NCBI GenBank assembly: GCA_026214975.1
Contig: CM047806.1
Coordinates: forward strand, 48,625,947 to 48,689,946
Source: Gentiana macrophylla
Taxonomy: Eukaryota > Streptophyta > Magnoliopsida > Gentianales > Gentianaceae
Reading direction: 5' to 3'
DNA length: 64,000 bases
Positions within the stretch are counted from its first letter, which is position 1; every line of letters starts with the position of its first letter. The translations under genes and the position numbers were made by a program. The notes beneath the pieces are model-generated. The model was not told the origin of the DNA. It did no database searches and saw nothing but the letters and a program-made list of their open reading frames with translations. This document shows, in pieces, positions 1 through 10,129 of this stretch.

Positions 1-104
1 TACGACTGACCAGGTTAGTTATTGTTGTTGTTATTGGCCATATTCGTTACTTGTTTTGATTTTTAGTTGTATAATATTGTGTTTATACATACTCATCTAT
101 TTTT

Positions 105-2100
105 GTAGATATTTGAAAGTAGAGATGCTATGTTAGATAGGGTACGGAGTGTTGGTAAGAAAAATGGTTTTGTGATTGTTATAGATAAATCTTGTAAAAT
201 GATTGGCGGAAAAATGCCAAGATGCGTTCTTATTTGTGAAAGGGGAGGATTGTACAAACCTCCGCCCGAAGGGCATACAATGCAAAGGAATACTGGAACG
301 AAAAAAATGTAATTGTACATTTAAACTTCGTGGTGTAGCACAACCCCCAGACGGTGTGATGTGGGGTTTGAAGGTTGTTAATGGTTCTCATACCCATGAA
401 CCAGCTGAGTGTTTTGAAGGACATGAGTATCCTTCAAGGTCGACTACAACCCAGAAGCAATTAGTGCGTGACATGGCCAATAGCACTGCTCCTCGAGAAA
501 TACTTAAGTATTATGAAACAACGAGACCCGTCAATTACTACGGGAATCAGAATTATTTACAATGTGAAGGCAATGTATAAGAAAGAGCAGTTAGAGAGTT
601 TATCTGAAGTTGGATAAGAAAGAGCAGTTAGAGAGTTTATCTGAAGTTGGATACGTCTTAAAAGAATTAAATGATAAAAATTACTCGTACGACTATTTGA
701 AAAATGAACACACCAATGAGATCACATATATTATTTGGGTTCATCCTACAAGCCTAGAGCTATCTGTCAATTTTTGTGTTGGTGTTAATTATGGACGCCA
801 CGCATAAGATTAATGAGTATGGAGTTATCGCTTCTTAGAGGTTGTGGGTATCACATCCACAATGCTAACCTTTTCTATTATGTTTGCATATTTGAGTAAT
901 GAGAAAAAAGAAGCGAATGACATGGGTATTGGATACATTAAAGAGATGGATCGTAATAAAAGGAGTCGTGTTGCCATCGATGATTGTTTGAGATAGGGAT
1001 CTAGCGCTTATTGATGCCATTGAAGAATGCTTTCTCTCGCACATCACATTCTTTGTATTTGGCATATAAATCAGTGTGTAATGAAGAATTGCAAGTCTAT
1101 GCTTGGTACGAGATGGGAAGAATTTTACAATGCATGGCAATCGATTATTCATTCAACGACACCGGAGACTTTGAATTTGAGGTGGAATGCCATGCTCAAT
1201 GATTTTTCAAAATATGATCGTGCCATAAGGTACCTTTGGAATACATGGTTACGTCCTTATAAGGAGCGATTTGTTAATGCATATGTAAACAATGTTATGC
1301 ATCTTGAAAGTCATTCAAGTCAAATGTAACTTTCATAACCTCTATTTATTCATTATACTACGCTAAATAATATTGTATGTACCTTCCCGATTTAACACAT
1401 TGTATTATTAAATTACAGGGTGGAGTCTGCACATTCGAGACTCAAAGGATATTTCGGGGATACTTCGGCATCATTTTCAACGTCTTTTAAAAAAATAGAA
1501 AAGATGTTGGACAATCAATTTGGGTTGTATTAAAAAGTCGTTCCAGAAATCTCTCAACATTCCACGACATAAACATCTACACAATCATTTATAGTGAAAT
1601 CAGAGGTCACATTTCATTAAATGCAATGCAATTAATTGGTAAGCAGATAAAACGTGCTGAAAAACTTCCACCCGACCAAGGAGAGAATTGTAATTGTAAG
1701 ATCAAATTGACACACGGATTGCCATGTGCTCACGATATTGTACTGTATCGTTTTATGGGCAAGCCAATTCCATAAAAATGCTATCCACGTGCACTGGAGT
1801 AAGTTTTCTAGGCAAGTCCCCAAGTGTACTGACGAGGGTGTACAACCCGACAAGGCAGCTCCGTTTTTTGAAAGATTAAATGAAATGGATCCTTCTAGTC
1901 GTGATGTTATGATTGATAGGTTTATCGACATGTCAGATCTATCTCGTTGCACAATTCGACCCCCAGCATACAACACAGAACAAAAGGGTCGACCTAGAAG
2001 ATATGATGAGCAGAACAACGACCGTAGACCTTTCTTCTCATTCTCCACTACAGAAACAGGGTTTCCACATATTCCAAAATCACAAGGGAGAAATATGAGG
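105..2100 (+). pseudogene. Mutator-like (MULE) transposase, broken
   Basis: A FAR1/MULE-type transposase spread over several frames. The N-terminal FAR1-like region (about 113-440) shows FESRDAMLDRV, GFVIVIDKS and RCVLICERGG, then jumps frame near 310. The transposase core at 1027-1329 contains LCIWHINQCVMKNCK, a typical MULE motif. A GT at 1327 and an AG at 1417-1418 may mark an intron, after which VESAHSRLK resumes the frame. A SWIM zinc finger follows with CNC (1689-1697) and CAH (1725-1733), the full CxC-CxH pattern. Several frame changes, in-frame stops and a 37-bp tandem duplication (577-650) make it non-functional as written. MULE transposases cut and paste DNA via terminal inverted repeats; no convincing TIR was found here. 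Family call is firm; exon limits are approximate. Confidence 0.85.
577..650. repeat. 37-bp perfect tandem duplication inside the MULE transposase
   Basis: The unit beginning ATAAGAAAGAGCAG occurs at 577-613 and again, apparently without mismatch, at 614-650. As 37 is not a multiple of 3, the duplication shifts the frame of the transposase and puts stop codons at the junction. It is a recent slippage event or an assembly artefact. Confidence 0.9.
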
Positions 2101-2139
2101 GATCCCCTCATTCAAAAATTTCCTCAGCAGTATCAGCGT

Positions 2140-2556
2140 ATATTTCCCACTGTGTAGATGTCAAAGCCGATGGTCATTGTGGATTCAGAGCGATAGCTGC
2201 GCTACTTCATGGTTCTGAAGACCAATGGGCTTAGGTACGACTGAACCTTATGCAAGAGATGTTGCAAAACCGGGACATGTATGATAATCTTTATTTTCAT
2301 AAAGATTGGGCATCAAGGATACTAAGAAGACTTGAATATTTCGAACCATCAAAGACACAGAGTTATTCGCACGATCTCGCACCAATGGGGTTGTTTTAGC
2401 TTCAACAGACAATGTTGTAATGCACACATTCGATTGGGAAGCTACGGCTTGTCATACTCAATTGCCGTTGAGGTCCCAAAATGGATTCAGAGTTATCCGG
2501 CGACAACATATAGCTATCGGTTGTATTAATAGAGATCACTTTGTACAAGTTTTCAG
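2140..2556 (+). pseudogene. OTU-like cysteine protease domain downstream of the MULE transposase
   Basis: The frame reads VDVKADGHCGFRAIAALLHG from about 2154. The Cys of DGHCGFRA (codon 2178-2180) matches the OTU catalytic cysteine. Near the end NRDHFVQ (His codon 2537-2539) matches the catalytic histidine block. In between, LLHGSEDQWA, a TAG at 2232-2234, DNLYFHKDWASR and a second TAG near 2397 follow the OTU fold order with breaks. OTU domains cleave ubiquitin-type isopeptide bonds. Plant MULE-derived ORFs often carry OTU or Ulp1 protease domains, so this is probably the C-terminal part of the same transposon protein. Both catalytic residues survive despite two stops. Confidence 0.8.
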
Positions 2557-3178
2557 TACCCTAATTACCCTGCACCACCCATCATGAAATGGAAATTATC
2601 AAAGAATCGACGGATGGGCTCATGATTATCAAGACGTATTCAAATCGCAGACGATGTAATGCAGATGGATCCACGAGGACAATATTTCGAGAGGAAATAT
2701 AGATTAATTATGTGTTTGTTTGTGTTTATTTCTATGTAATAAATTATAATTAAATGAGGTTTGATTTTTTAGTGTTCATTGAAGCATATAGTTGGATTCG
2801 ATAAAATTATTATATTGATTCAGTTGAAATTTAAGCGGATTCAACTAAATAATATAAATAATTAAAATATTATATTAGGTCCGTTAAAATATTTTTTTAA
2901 TACATTATTACATATTCAATATTAGGCTTGTTTGATAGGTATTGTTTAATAGATTTCAAAAATATAAATTTTATTATAAAATAAATTATTAAATAAAAGT
3001 TATCATCATAATAAAAATTTACATACAAAATAAAAAAAAAATAGATTGGGGGGGGGGGGGGGGGCATATACTGCCAAACAAAAAGACTGAAAAAATGTTT
3101 TTCCAGAAGAATATATATTAAATATATGAAAAGAAAGCAAGTTGTATCATTCAAGCTGGCTCTCACCGCTTCGACTAA
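2557..3178. other. AT-rich non-coding stretch with a 17-base G run
   Basis: Downstream flank of the MULE remnant. It is very AT-rich with no plausible coding frame. A homopolymer of 17 G occupies 3048-3064, on a poly-A-rich background. No MULE terminal inverted repeat was recognised here. Confidence 0.5.
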
Positions 3179-3556
3179 GAGTGGCTGCAATGGCCTTTTT
3201 ATTTGAGCCTTTATTCCTACCCCATCTAAATAATAGATTGAAACAAAAATAATTAGATGTAGTGGCTCAAATTTCAACCCCCTTTTTTTCAACCCATCAA
3301 CTAACCCCTCGTAAAGTAGATGGCCCAATTTACCTCCTTGAGAATATGCCTCAAATGAAGAGCCATTACAGTATATCTTTTATAAAAGCAATCAATTTTA
3401 TCAAAACTATTTAATTAAAGAAAACTGGTGGGCCACCAACATATTTTCGATGGTATTCAGGAGCAGAGCCACTACAGCCACTCTTAATTAAAGAAAACTG
3501 GTGGGCCATCAACATATTTTCGATGGGATTCAGGAGCAGAGCCACTACAGCCACTC
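3179..3556. repeat. MITE-like element with a tandemly duplicated right end
   Basis: GAGTGGCTGCAATGGC at 3179-3194 is the inverted counterpart (14 of 16 bases) of GCCACTACAGCCACTC at 3468-3483 and again at 3541-3556. The right terminus lies in a 73-bp tandem duplication (3411-3483 and 3484-3556) whose copies differ at about two positions. Flanking triplets are TAA on the left and TTA on the right, compatible with but not proof of a PIF/Harbinger (Tourist-type) MITE. No ORF. Confidence 0.55.
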
Positions 3557-3911
3557 TAATGTACGGGAAGAGCGAAGCCTTTAAGTTCACGGGGTGAGAA
3601 AAGTGAGCCATTACCCAATTTTTTGTAAAAGAAAATCTACAATATTGATGTTGTCAGAATAAAGCTCTCAAGAAAACAGCCACTACGGTTGCCCCCACAA
3701 TGGTCCTTCCTATTTTTCTTATTTTCTGTTTCAGATTCACTTTTTCAACTCTTTATAAAACAATCAATTGCAATAGACACTCCTTATACGTTTTCTTAAA
3801 ATTACATTTTTTCACATCTCAACTAATCAATTTAATTACCAAAATATTTTTTCACTTTTTTCTTTTTACTTTCCTACAATATCAATAACAGCAATTGAAA
3901 GAACAAAAAAG

Positions 3912-4031
3912 AGTAATGATACGAGCACAACGGTTGTGACACAATGAGTACACAACGGTGATATGTTCGGTTGATCATTTTAGATTTTCATCATTATCAA
4001 TTTGTACAACCGTTGTGCATGTATCATTACT
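3912..4031. repeat. 120-bp terminal-inverted-repeat element (MITE-like)
   Basis: The left arm 3912-3937 (AGTAATGATACGAGCACAAC, then GGTTGT) and the right arm 4006-4031 (ACAACCGTTGTGC, ATGTATCATTACT) are inverted copies with about two mismatches. A second partial copy of the inner motif, CACAACGGTG, lies at 3951-3960. The body is AT-rich and non-coding. No clear target duplication was identified, so it could also be a stand-alone hairpin. Confidence 0.6.
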
Positions 4032-4349
4032 AAAACAAACAACAAATGAAATTTCTGAGGGATGTGTTCCAAAAATTTCCTCAGGATAATATTCTAATTA
4101 AAAAACATTTGATTGGATATGATTAACACATTAAAAAATTATAAATAAATTAAAAAAACAAACAAAACACCATGAAAAATTGTGGGGGAATGAAAAATAG
4201 AACTACTATTCATATTAACATTACATCCTATTATTGGGGAGATCCTTAACTTGTTTTAAAGATAAGGAACTAAGTAGAGTGTCATAGTGGGCTTAAAGAA
4301 GCATGTATGTCCACCTTATATCATATTTAGGGAGATGATAAATCATCCC

Positions 4350-4596
4350 CTGGATATGCCTTAGTGGTCAGGAGTTGGGGTGTTATAATGACGGCCGAGG
4401 CACTATGTTCTGGAGGAGTTAGCGGTTCGATCTCGAAGAAATGGGATTGACTTCGGTGACAATACTTCAAAGATGCGATGGTCTAAGACAAATTTTGACT
4501 CGACTCTAAGCCACTAGGTTACCTGATTTACCTCTCTTCACATTCCTGTGGGATTAGGGGTGAGGGGGCCCTTACGGTTAGGGTTTAACCGTTTTT
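4350..4596 (+). mobile_element. tRNA-derived SINE with target-site duplication
   Basis: The 5' part carries RNA polymerase III promoter elements: an A-box-like TAGTGGTCAGGAG near 4362 and a B box GGTTCGATCTC near 4423. The element ends in a short T run (4591-4598). ATGATAAATCATCCC lies directly before it (4335-4349) and after it (4606-4620) as a perfect 15-bp repeat. Including upstream bases, TTTAGGGRATGATAAATC-type sequence matches at 23 of 24 positions (4326-4349, 4597-4620). Plant SINEs are about 100-350 bp, are retroposed by LINE machinery, and some families end in T rather than A. The family was not identified. Flanking duplication plus A and B boxes makes the call strong. Confidence 0.85.
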
Positions 4597-4794
4597 TTTA
4601 GGGAAATGATAAATCATCCCATTGTGGATACTCTTATATATCGAAAAAAGTGTCAAAGTCTGTTTGAGTATTAATAATAATAATGATGTTTAATATCCTG
4701 ATTAGGGAAATTGGTAAATCAGGTCACTGCAAGTTGTGATATCTCGTTTCAGGTCAAACTTTTTTTGACATTTTTTTCGGGTTCCGCGTCCTAA

Positions 4795-5049
4795 TTTGGA
4801 CGATTTCGTCCAAATATGGATAAAACGTCACAATATTCATTCTTTTCCGTCAAAATTCACTCACTCATCAAAAAGTACGGAATCCGTCCAAAATTTGGAC
4901 GTTCCGTCACAATATTGACGCCTCGCCCAAATTTTGGACGGATTCCATCCATTTTGGCCACGTTAGTGAATCTGTCCAAATTTTGACGGATCCATTTGAT
5001 AGCCTCGTGAAAATGGAGGACGCCTCGTCCAAATTTTGACGGATCCGTC
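4795..5049. repeat. Array of GTCCAAATTTTGGAC-type inverted repeats
   Basis: Several perfect dyads are packed in 255 bases: TTTGGACGA-TT-TCGTCCAAA at 4795-4814 (9+2+9), CGTCCAAA-A-TTTGGACG at 4885-4901 (8+1+8), and GACGGATCCGTC at 5038-5049. A larger inverted repeat pairs 4879-4901 with 4924-4946 (22 of 23 bases). A 20-base unit GTCCAAATTTTGACGGATCC is repeated directly at 4974-4993 and 5027-5046. No ORF is supported. The GGACG...CGTCC core recalls dyads in the LTRs of elements A and B. Confidence 0.7.
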
Positions 5050-5130
5050 AAATTTGAAACCCTTATCCTGTCTTCTTCACTCTTTTCACCTACTCTTTCA
5101 GCCTCTTGTCTTCACCGTTCCACCACACAA

Positions 5131-5192
5131 AAAAATCACCATTGCTATCAAAAAATCACCATTACTACACCAAAAATTCACCATTGATACCA
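5131..5192. repeat. Three short imperfect copies of AAAAATCACCATTG
   Basis: Units beginning AAAAATCACCATTG (5131), AAAAATCACCATTA (5151) and AAAAATTCACCATTG (near 5172) repeat with a period of about 20 bases. Non-coding. Confidence 0.55.
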
Positions 5193-5338
5193 AAAAGAAA
5201 ATACAAAACCGGGTTTTGAGCTGCGTTGATTTTATTTCACCGGTGTTGTATTTTTTAAACAAATGGGTAAGCAATTACTTAAGATTATATTTTAGTTTGA
5301 ATAAATTTATTTCTCGTGTAAGTTTTTATTATTATGTG

Positions 5339-7430
5339 TGTAACGCCCTGTTCCCGGACACCGAGTCCATATCCGGAATATGGCTCGGCACAAATATTAT
5401 CAAATAAATTCAATAATATATGTAAGCCTTACGTCACACATCAGAACTAAAACGACGCGGAAGACAAAACGACTCAGGAAAACAAAAGATCGAACACACG
5501 GTTTTCAATGTTGTGAAAACTAAATCCAATAAAGAAAACTAAACCATCCAACATTCAAATCCCAAAAGAACTCAAACGAAACTAATCCAAAAGAAAGACA
5601 ACATTGTTTGAACTTGAATCAACAACACTATTGAAAGAAACCAAAACTAAAAGAACTAAGTCCTCAAGAGCTCCATCTCACACGTACTCGTTGAAGAACT
5701 CATCATCATTAGCAATCTGTTCATCTTCTTTGGGGAAAGAGAAAGACAAACATAAAGTAACGGGGTAAGCACATAAGTACTTAGTAACGCGTAGAAGATC
5801 GTATTACGTCGGTCTCATAAAGAAATAAAGCAACGCCGTCTTTTATTAATTCATTCCATTATTAGCCCTAGCTAACTATCATATTATGTTCATAGCATAA
5901 CATGAGGTTCCAAAGTTATCTAGCTTAGCTCAAGTTGGTTACATCATGAATAACAAGGGCGCTACGCCTAGTAATAGGATGTACTAGGACAAATGGGTGC
6001 AACCTACTTAGAGACACGCTCTAGTAGCCCCGGGAATATCTGAGTCCCGATAGTGAGATGACCGGCAGAGTGCACTAGACGCTTTATCTAGCCAATCGAT
6101 TGACCGGCGCGGGTACAGTCTAATTTGTCTAGTCAGAGAACACATCGCGATATTGTACTATGCCTTACCAAGCATTGCATGATGTTTAATATTATTAATT
6201 TAACACATACGTTTGATTAGATGTTTAACTAGCCACCTAAGTTGATTCACATAAAAGGCCCACCTATCAGTCTTCTCCCTCTTCTTAAGACCACTAGACT
6301 CTAACAAAACCTAGCACATACGCAGACATCGATAAACCCTCGCTTATCGATGCACAAGGCAAATCCAAAGCTTTCGACAGTCCCACACTTCATCTTTTTA
6401 GGGAATCTATATGGTGCCAGAACTAAACGCATCAAAAGATAATTCAAGGCTTTGTCACACAAGGTTAACCAGTAAGGACATGATTATAAAGCCTAAAACC
6501 AAGCTGACACGATAAAATAGTAAAAAACAGAATAAACAGGTCAAACGCCCGTTTGACACCCCGTAGACGCACGTTTTCCTTGAACGAACGTCTACTACTC
6601 CCCAAACGCCCGTTCGTGAAAAAAGGCCACATCCTGTATCAATGGTCGAACACTCAAACGCTCGTCCAAAAACGCCAAACGCCCGGTTGAGCTGCAACGA
6701 TCACAAACGCCCATTTGCCCTTGTGCAAACGCTCGTTTGCCTGGGTTTTCCCCAGAATTATGCAACTGTCTAAACACGATTTCCAACCCAATTCCACCCC
6801 AAACTCCAACTTAAACAGATTATAAACAACGAAAATAACATACAAATTGCTCTATGACTTTACGACACCTTAATCATACGATAAGAACACCACGTTACCT
6901 TAATTGTGTGGTACTACGATCCAAAGCTTCAACCCGTCAAAGGTTTAACCTTTAACTCCAAACCTATACACGATCAATCCAAAGATGATCACTATGATGT
7001 TTATACTCAGAAAAACGCAGCTTAACAACGATGATGAACAAACCCTAGTATCAAGAACGATGAGGGAAAAACTTACGTTACCGGATTTAGGGATTGTTGA
7101 TATCAAAAGCTTCCTCGTCTCGCGGTGATCCTTTCTCCTGCGTTTTCGATCAACGGATTAGCCTAGAGATTCGAAAGCCTCTTCTCTCTTTTTTTTTTCC
7201 AAAACTTGCGCCTCCAAGTTTATTTTCACGTAGAACTTACTTAGGTTAATTTAGGATTAGTTTCCCTTTTATACCCGTAATTCAATCTAATTATTCCTTA
7301 TTAATTAAATCCAATTAATCCTTTTCCTTTTCTTTTCCCTTTTTCTTTTAATCCTTTAAAAACAAAACCAAATATTCAGATTTTTCGTGAAAAGACAAGG
7401 ATGCCCTTTTAGAAAAATCGGGATATTACA
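5339..7430. mobile_element. Solo LTR with 5-bp target duplication ATGTG
   Basis: The 2092-bp unit starts TGTAACGCCC and ends GGGATATTACA, giving TG...CA ends with a short terminal inverted repeat (TGTAA / TTACA). It is flanked by ATGTG at 5334-5338 and ATGTG at 7431-7435. There is no PBS, PPT or gag-pol domain, so it is a solo LTR left by recombination between two LTRs. TGTAAY-type ends are frequent in plant Ty3/gypsy LTRs. Orientation is not certain. It holds a cluster of dyads at 6541-6740. Confidence 0.85.
6541..6740. repeat. Cluster of ACGCCCGT-centred dyads in the solo LTR
   Basis: The cluster includes TCAAACGCCCGTTTGA (6541-6556, perfect 7+2+7) and GCAAACGCTCGTTTGC (near 6724, perfect 7+2+7). 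Weaker copies are TAGACGCACGTTTT, CAAACGCCCGTTCG, CAAACGCTCGTCCA, AAACGCCCGGTTGA and CAAACGCCCATTTG. There are about eight copies in 200 bases with irregular spacing. A TATAAAC occurs near 6822. Confidence 0.75.
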
Positions 7431-7435
7431 ATGTG

Positions 7436-7930
7436 TACACATCAATAGAGTATGTTAAAGTTATAAATTTTTGAATATTAGCGTACTATGTGCATTTTAG
7501 GGTAGAGAAATGATTAATTTTGGTGATATATTTCGATAATGGAATTAACATTCGTTGGATAATTAAGGTATTCAGTGATACATTCTTATTTTGGTTGATA
7601 TATTTTGATGATATATTTGGATAATGATACATTCTTATTTTAGTTGATGATAAACGAAGCTTGTGTACCGAATGTGTTTTATTGGTTTGGTTATAACTTG
7701 ATTATGTTGTCGTAGTGGAAGATGAAAATTCAATTCATATGTATTTGTTTTTTATTACGTATTTTGTGATTGTATGAGAACATCCTTTGAAATTATCGGT
7801 AACAAGTATATCATTTAAAAAATTGAAACAATCGACAAATTAATGTTGTTTGAAATTACAATAACAAAAAACTCGAATTGAATTCCAAGAAATGCAAGAT
7901 TCACACCAACTGCGCCAAAATACCAAGTGG
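7436..7930. other. AT-rich spacer, no gene seen
   Basis: Between the solo LTR duplication and the stop of the Ulp1-type remnant. GATACATTCTTATTTT is repeated directly near 7577 and 7625. No coding frame, RNA gene or promoter was recognised. Confidence 0.4.
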
Positions 7931-8561
7931 TTATACATTCTGATAAAACAAATCTACACATATTTTCTTCCTTAACTCCACAATCCGCTCAGGGACCACG
8001 CCTTTCAAGTTGCCGGAGATAATCACAGAGAACTCGATGTGCTTCAACATGTACACCCCACAATCGCCGTTGCATGACGAAATACACAATAGTACTTAAA
8101 TATATGTATATACTAAAAAGATAAAAATAGTGAAATGTTTAATTAATCGCAACGTTAACCTATCTGACTGGCATCTGTGGAACGTACTTTTGGTCCGTCC
8201 TTTTAACTTGAAATGAAGACATGTTGGCCTTTTTCACCATTGGGTGGTCACGACATTTAGGGTTCAGACACAGCATCGACAGAAACCTTGTCAAGTGTCT
8301 CATAATGTCAACAACAATGTCTTCGTTGCCGTAGAGACAAGCGATCGTTGTTATCTTCCATGCGGGAATGTTAATTTCCAAGAGAAAATAATGATTTGCC
8401 CTGGCAATATGCCATGATAAAAGTACCGTCGTTTGTGGTGTCCAAGAACTGGTAAGATCCTTTAGACCTTCGGGCACCGTCGGAGTACAACTTGGATTTT
8501 GTATCCATTCAGATATAACATGCAAAAAGATTTGAGTGCAAGTGGTATAAGCCACCTCCAT
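7931..8561 (-). pseudogene. Ulp1-type (C48) cysteine protease catalytic region, transposon-derived
   Basis: Upstream exon 8561-8160 encodes ANHYFLLEINIPAWKIT, matching the Ulp1/SENP block around the catalytic His (NHYFLLEI). The downstream segment (about 8081-7931) encodes CNGDCGVYMLKHIEFSV, with the catalytic Cys in the GDCG signature, and ends in QNV-stop at 7931-7933. The two are separated by roughly 80 bases without a clean join; an intron or small deletion is possible. Such Ulp1-like proteins in plants are commonly carried by MULE or CACTA elements, and the protease cleaves SUMO-type conjugates. The Asp of the triad should lie after the His but was not confidently placed. A degenerate transposon protein is more likely than a host ULP gene. 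Confidence 0.75.
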
Positions 8562-8779
8562 ATTCTTTTTTATAGCAATCCGGACGTAACAACATACGAA
8601 GCTTCAATAGATCTATAAAGGCATCGACATGCTACACGTGAAAATGTATGAATTAGTCATAAACGATTTGTATACTAACTGTAAGGTATGAAAAACAATA
8701 TGTAAAATTATAGTCGCTTACATCTGTCAACAATGATTGCAGTAGGGTCCTCAATGTATACCCAAACGAAACATCAGTT

Positions 8780-10120
8780 GGGTACTCGAGAGGGGCGACT
8801 GCAACAACATCGATTCCCTTGGTATTGATTTAGTCGCTAGTTTAGGCAAATCCTTGGGCACCGGTTCCCTCCGTTGCTTCGCTTCTTCTTTCGCCTTATT
8901 AATCTTTTCATCTATTATCATCTCGTTAGCGACCCAAACTTTAAACTCTTTAAGCTTGTCGCTGTCAACCTTTCTACTCGGAGTATCCCTTGATTCTTGA
9001 AGCTATGTTAATATCTTCGGAATTTCCCACATACCACCTTCATTTCTCAACAAAAAAGAACGTTGTGCAGTCGGTCTCATCCATGTACGTCTTGCCTCTC
9101 TTTCCACAGATGTCTTATCTCCCCTTCCAGCCCCTCCTTATACTTGGGATTTCTTGTTGGCCTAAAGGCGTGCAAGTGCCCGTGCTTGGGATCTCCGGAT
9201 TCACATCAACATTCACTTCACTTAACCGACCAGTCTCAGGATAGCTACCAAGCTTGAATTCTCGACCAGGCAGTTCTAGTTCTCCACACAACAACGACGT
9301 GTCATCACTCATTGCACCTGGGCCAAGAGGTGTGGGTGTGATTGGCTCGGCCTCGGTTTGAGAGCATCCTGTATGTGTCCCATCCCGGGACGGTGATGAC
9401 TACTCAACAATACTAAGAGTCGCCTGAAAATTAAACGGAATGATATGAATTTAAATTTAGGGTAACAAAACAACTTAATGAAGTACGTATTTACAAGCTC
9501 ATTCATACCTTATTCTAAGTAGGTTCTGTATTGTGGCCTCAAGGTGTATCAGTCTCGTGGCTGCCTTGTGGAATTAACTCTGCACCCTGAGAGACTCGAG
9601 GTTGTGTGCCAGCCTGGGACTGTGATGACGGATTACCAGTCTATTGATAATTCAAATTCATGTGTTAACAATATAAATACAGCTGTCAAATTCGTATGTG
9701 CAAGATAATTCATACCTGTCTGTTGATCTGGTTTGCTAACCATTTGTCAAATTTTGCATATTCACCTTTAAAGAATCCCAATTCAGCCTTGATATTTTCA
9801 TGTTCACCTCTCATGCGTCCCACTTCAACATTAACTTGAGCTAACCTAGACATCGTTTCACTTAACCGAGCCTTCGCATCTTCTAACTCGGAATTAGTTT
9901 TTTTGTAACTCGGTCTTCGCATCTCTTAATTCGGAGTTGGTTTTTTCTAACTCAGTCTTCGCAATACTTAACTCGGAGTTAGTTTTTTTCAAGCTCTTGT
10001 TGGATGATTTGAGTAATATTGGCCTCAGTGCTTCCAACTGCACACCGCCAACAATAGGTATAGTGCCATCGCCTTGTAGGTTTGCGGATGTAGACGCATA
10101 ATCTATACTGTTGGACTTAT
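8780..10120 (-). pseudogene. Upstream part of the Ulp1-type protein: coiled coil and linker
   Basis: Minus-strand fragments in several frames precede the protease. A charged helix DKLKEFKVWVANEMIIDEK lies near 8990-8920. A Ser/Pro/His-rich linker with PQGSHETDTP is near 9600-9540. A coiled coil (9922-9710) contains NSELEDAKARLSETMSRLAQ. The coiled coil begins in tandem 14-residue repeats (9872-9998). Long coiled coils before an Ulp1 domain are typical of plant transposon-encoded proteins. Exon borders are uncertain and frames are broken. Confidence 0.6.
9872..9998 (-). repeat. 42-bp tandem repeat encoding two heptads per unit
   Basis: CTTCGCA recurs at 9872, 9915 and 9957, with periods of 43 and 42. 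On the minus strand each unit encodes about 14 residues of the type K-T-N-S-E-L-x-D-A-K-T-E-L-x, two coiled-coil heptads. The 43-base spacing comes from an extra T in a T run and breaks the frame. Confidence 0.75.
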
Positions 10121-10129
10121 TTTTAAGTT

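Noticed and set aside
3048..3064. Poly-G run as a functional quadruplex site
   Set aside because: A single homopolymer in AT-rich sequence; more likely slippage or sequencing artefact.
4350..4440. tRNA gene suggested by A and B boxes
   Set aside because: No cloverleaf can be formed and the unit is flanked by target duplications, so it is a SINE head.
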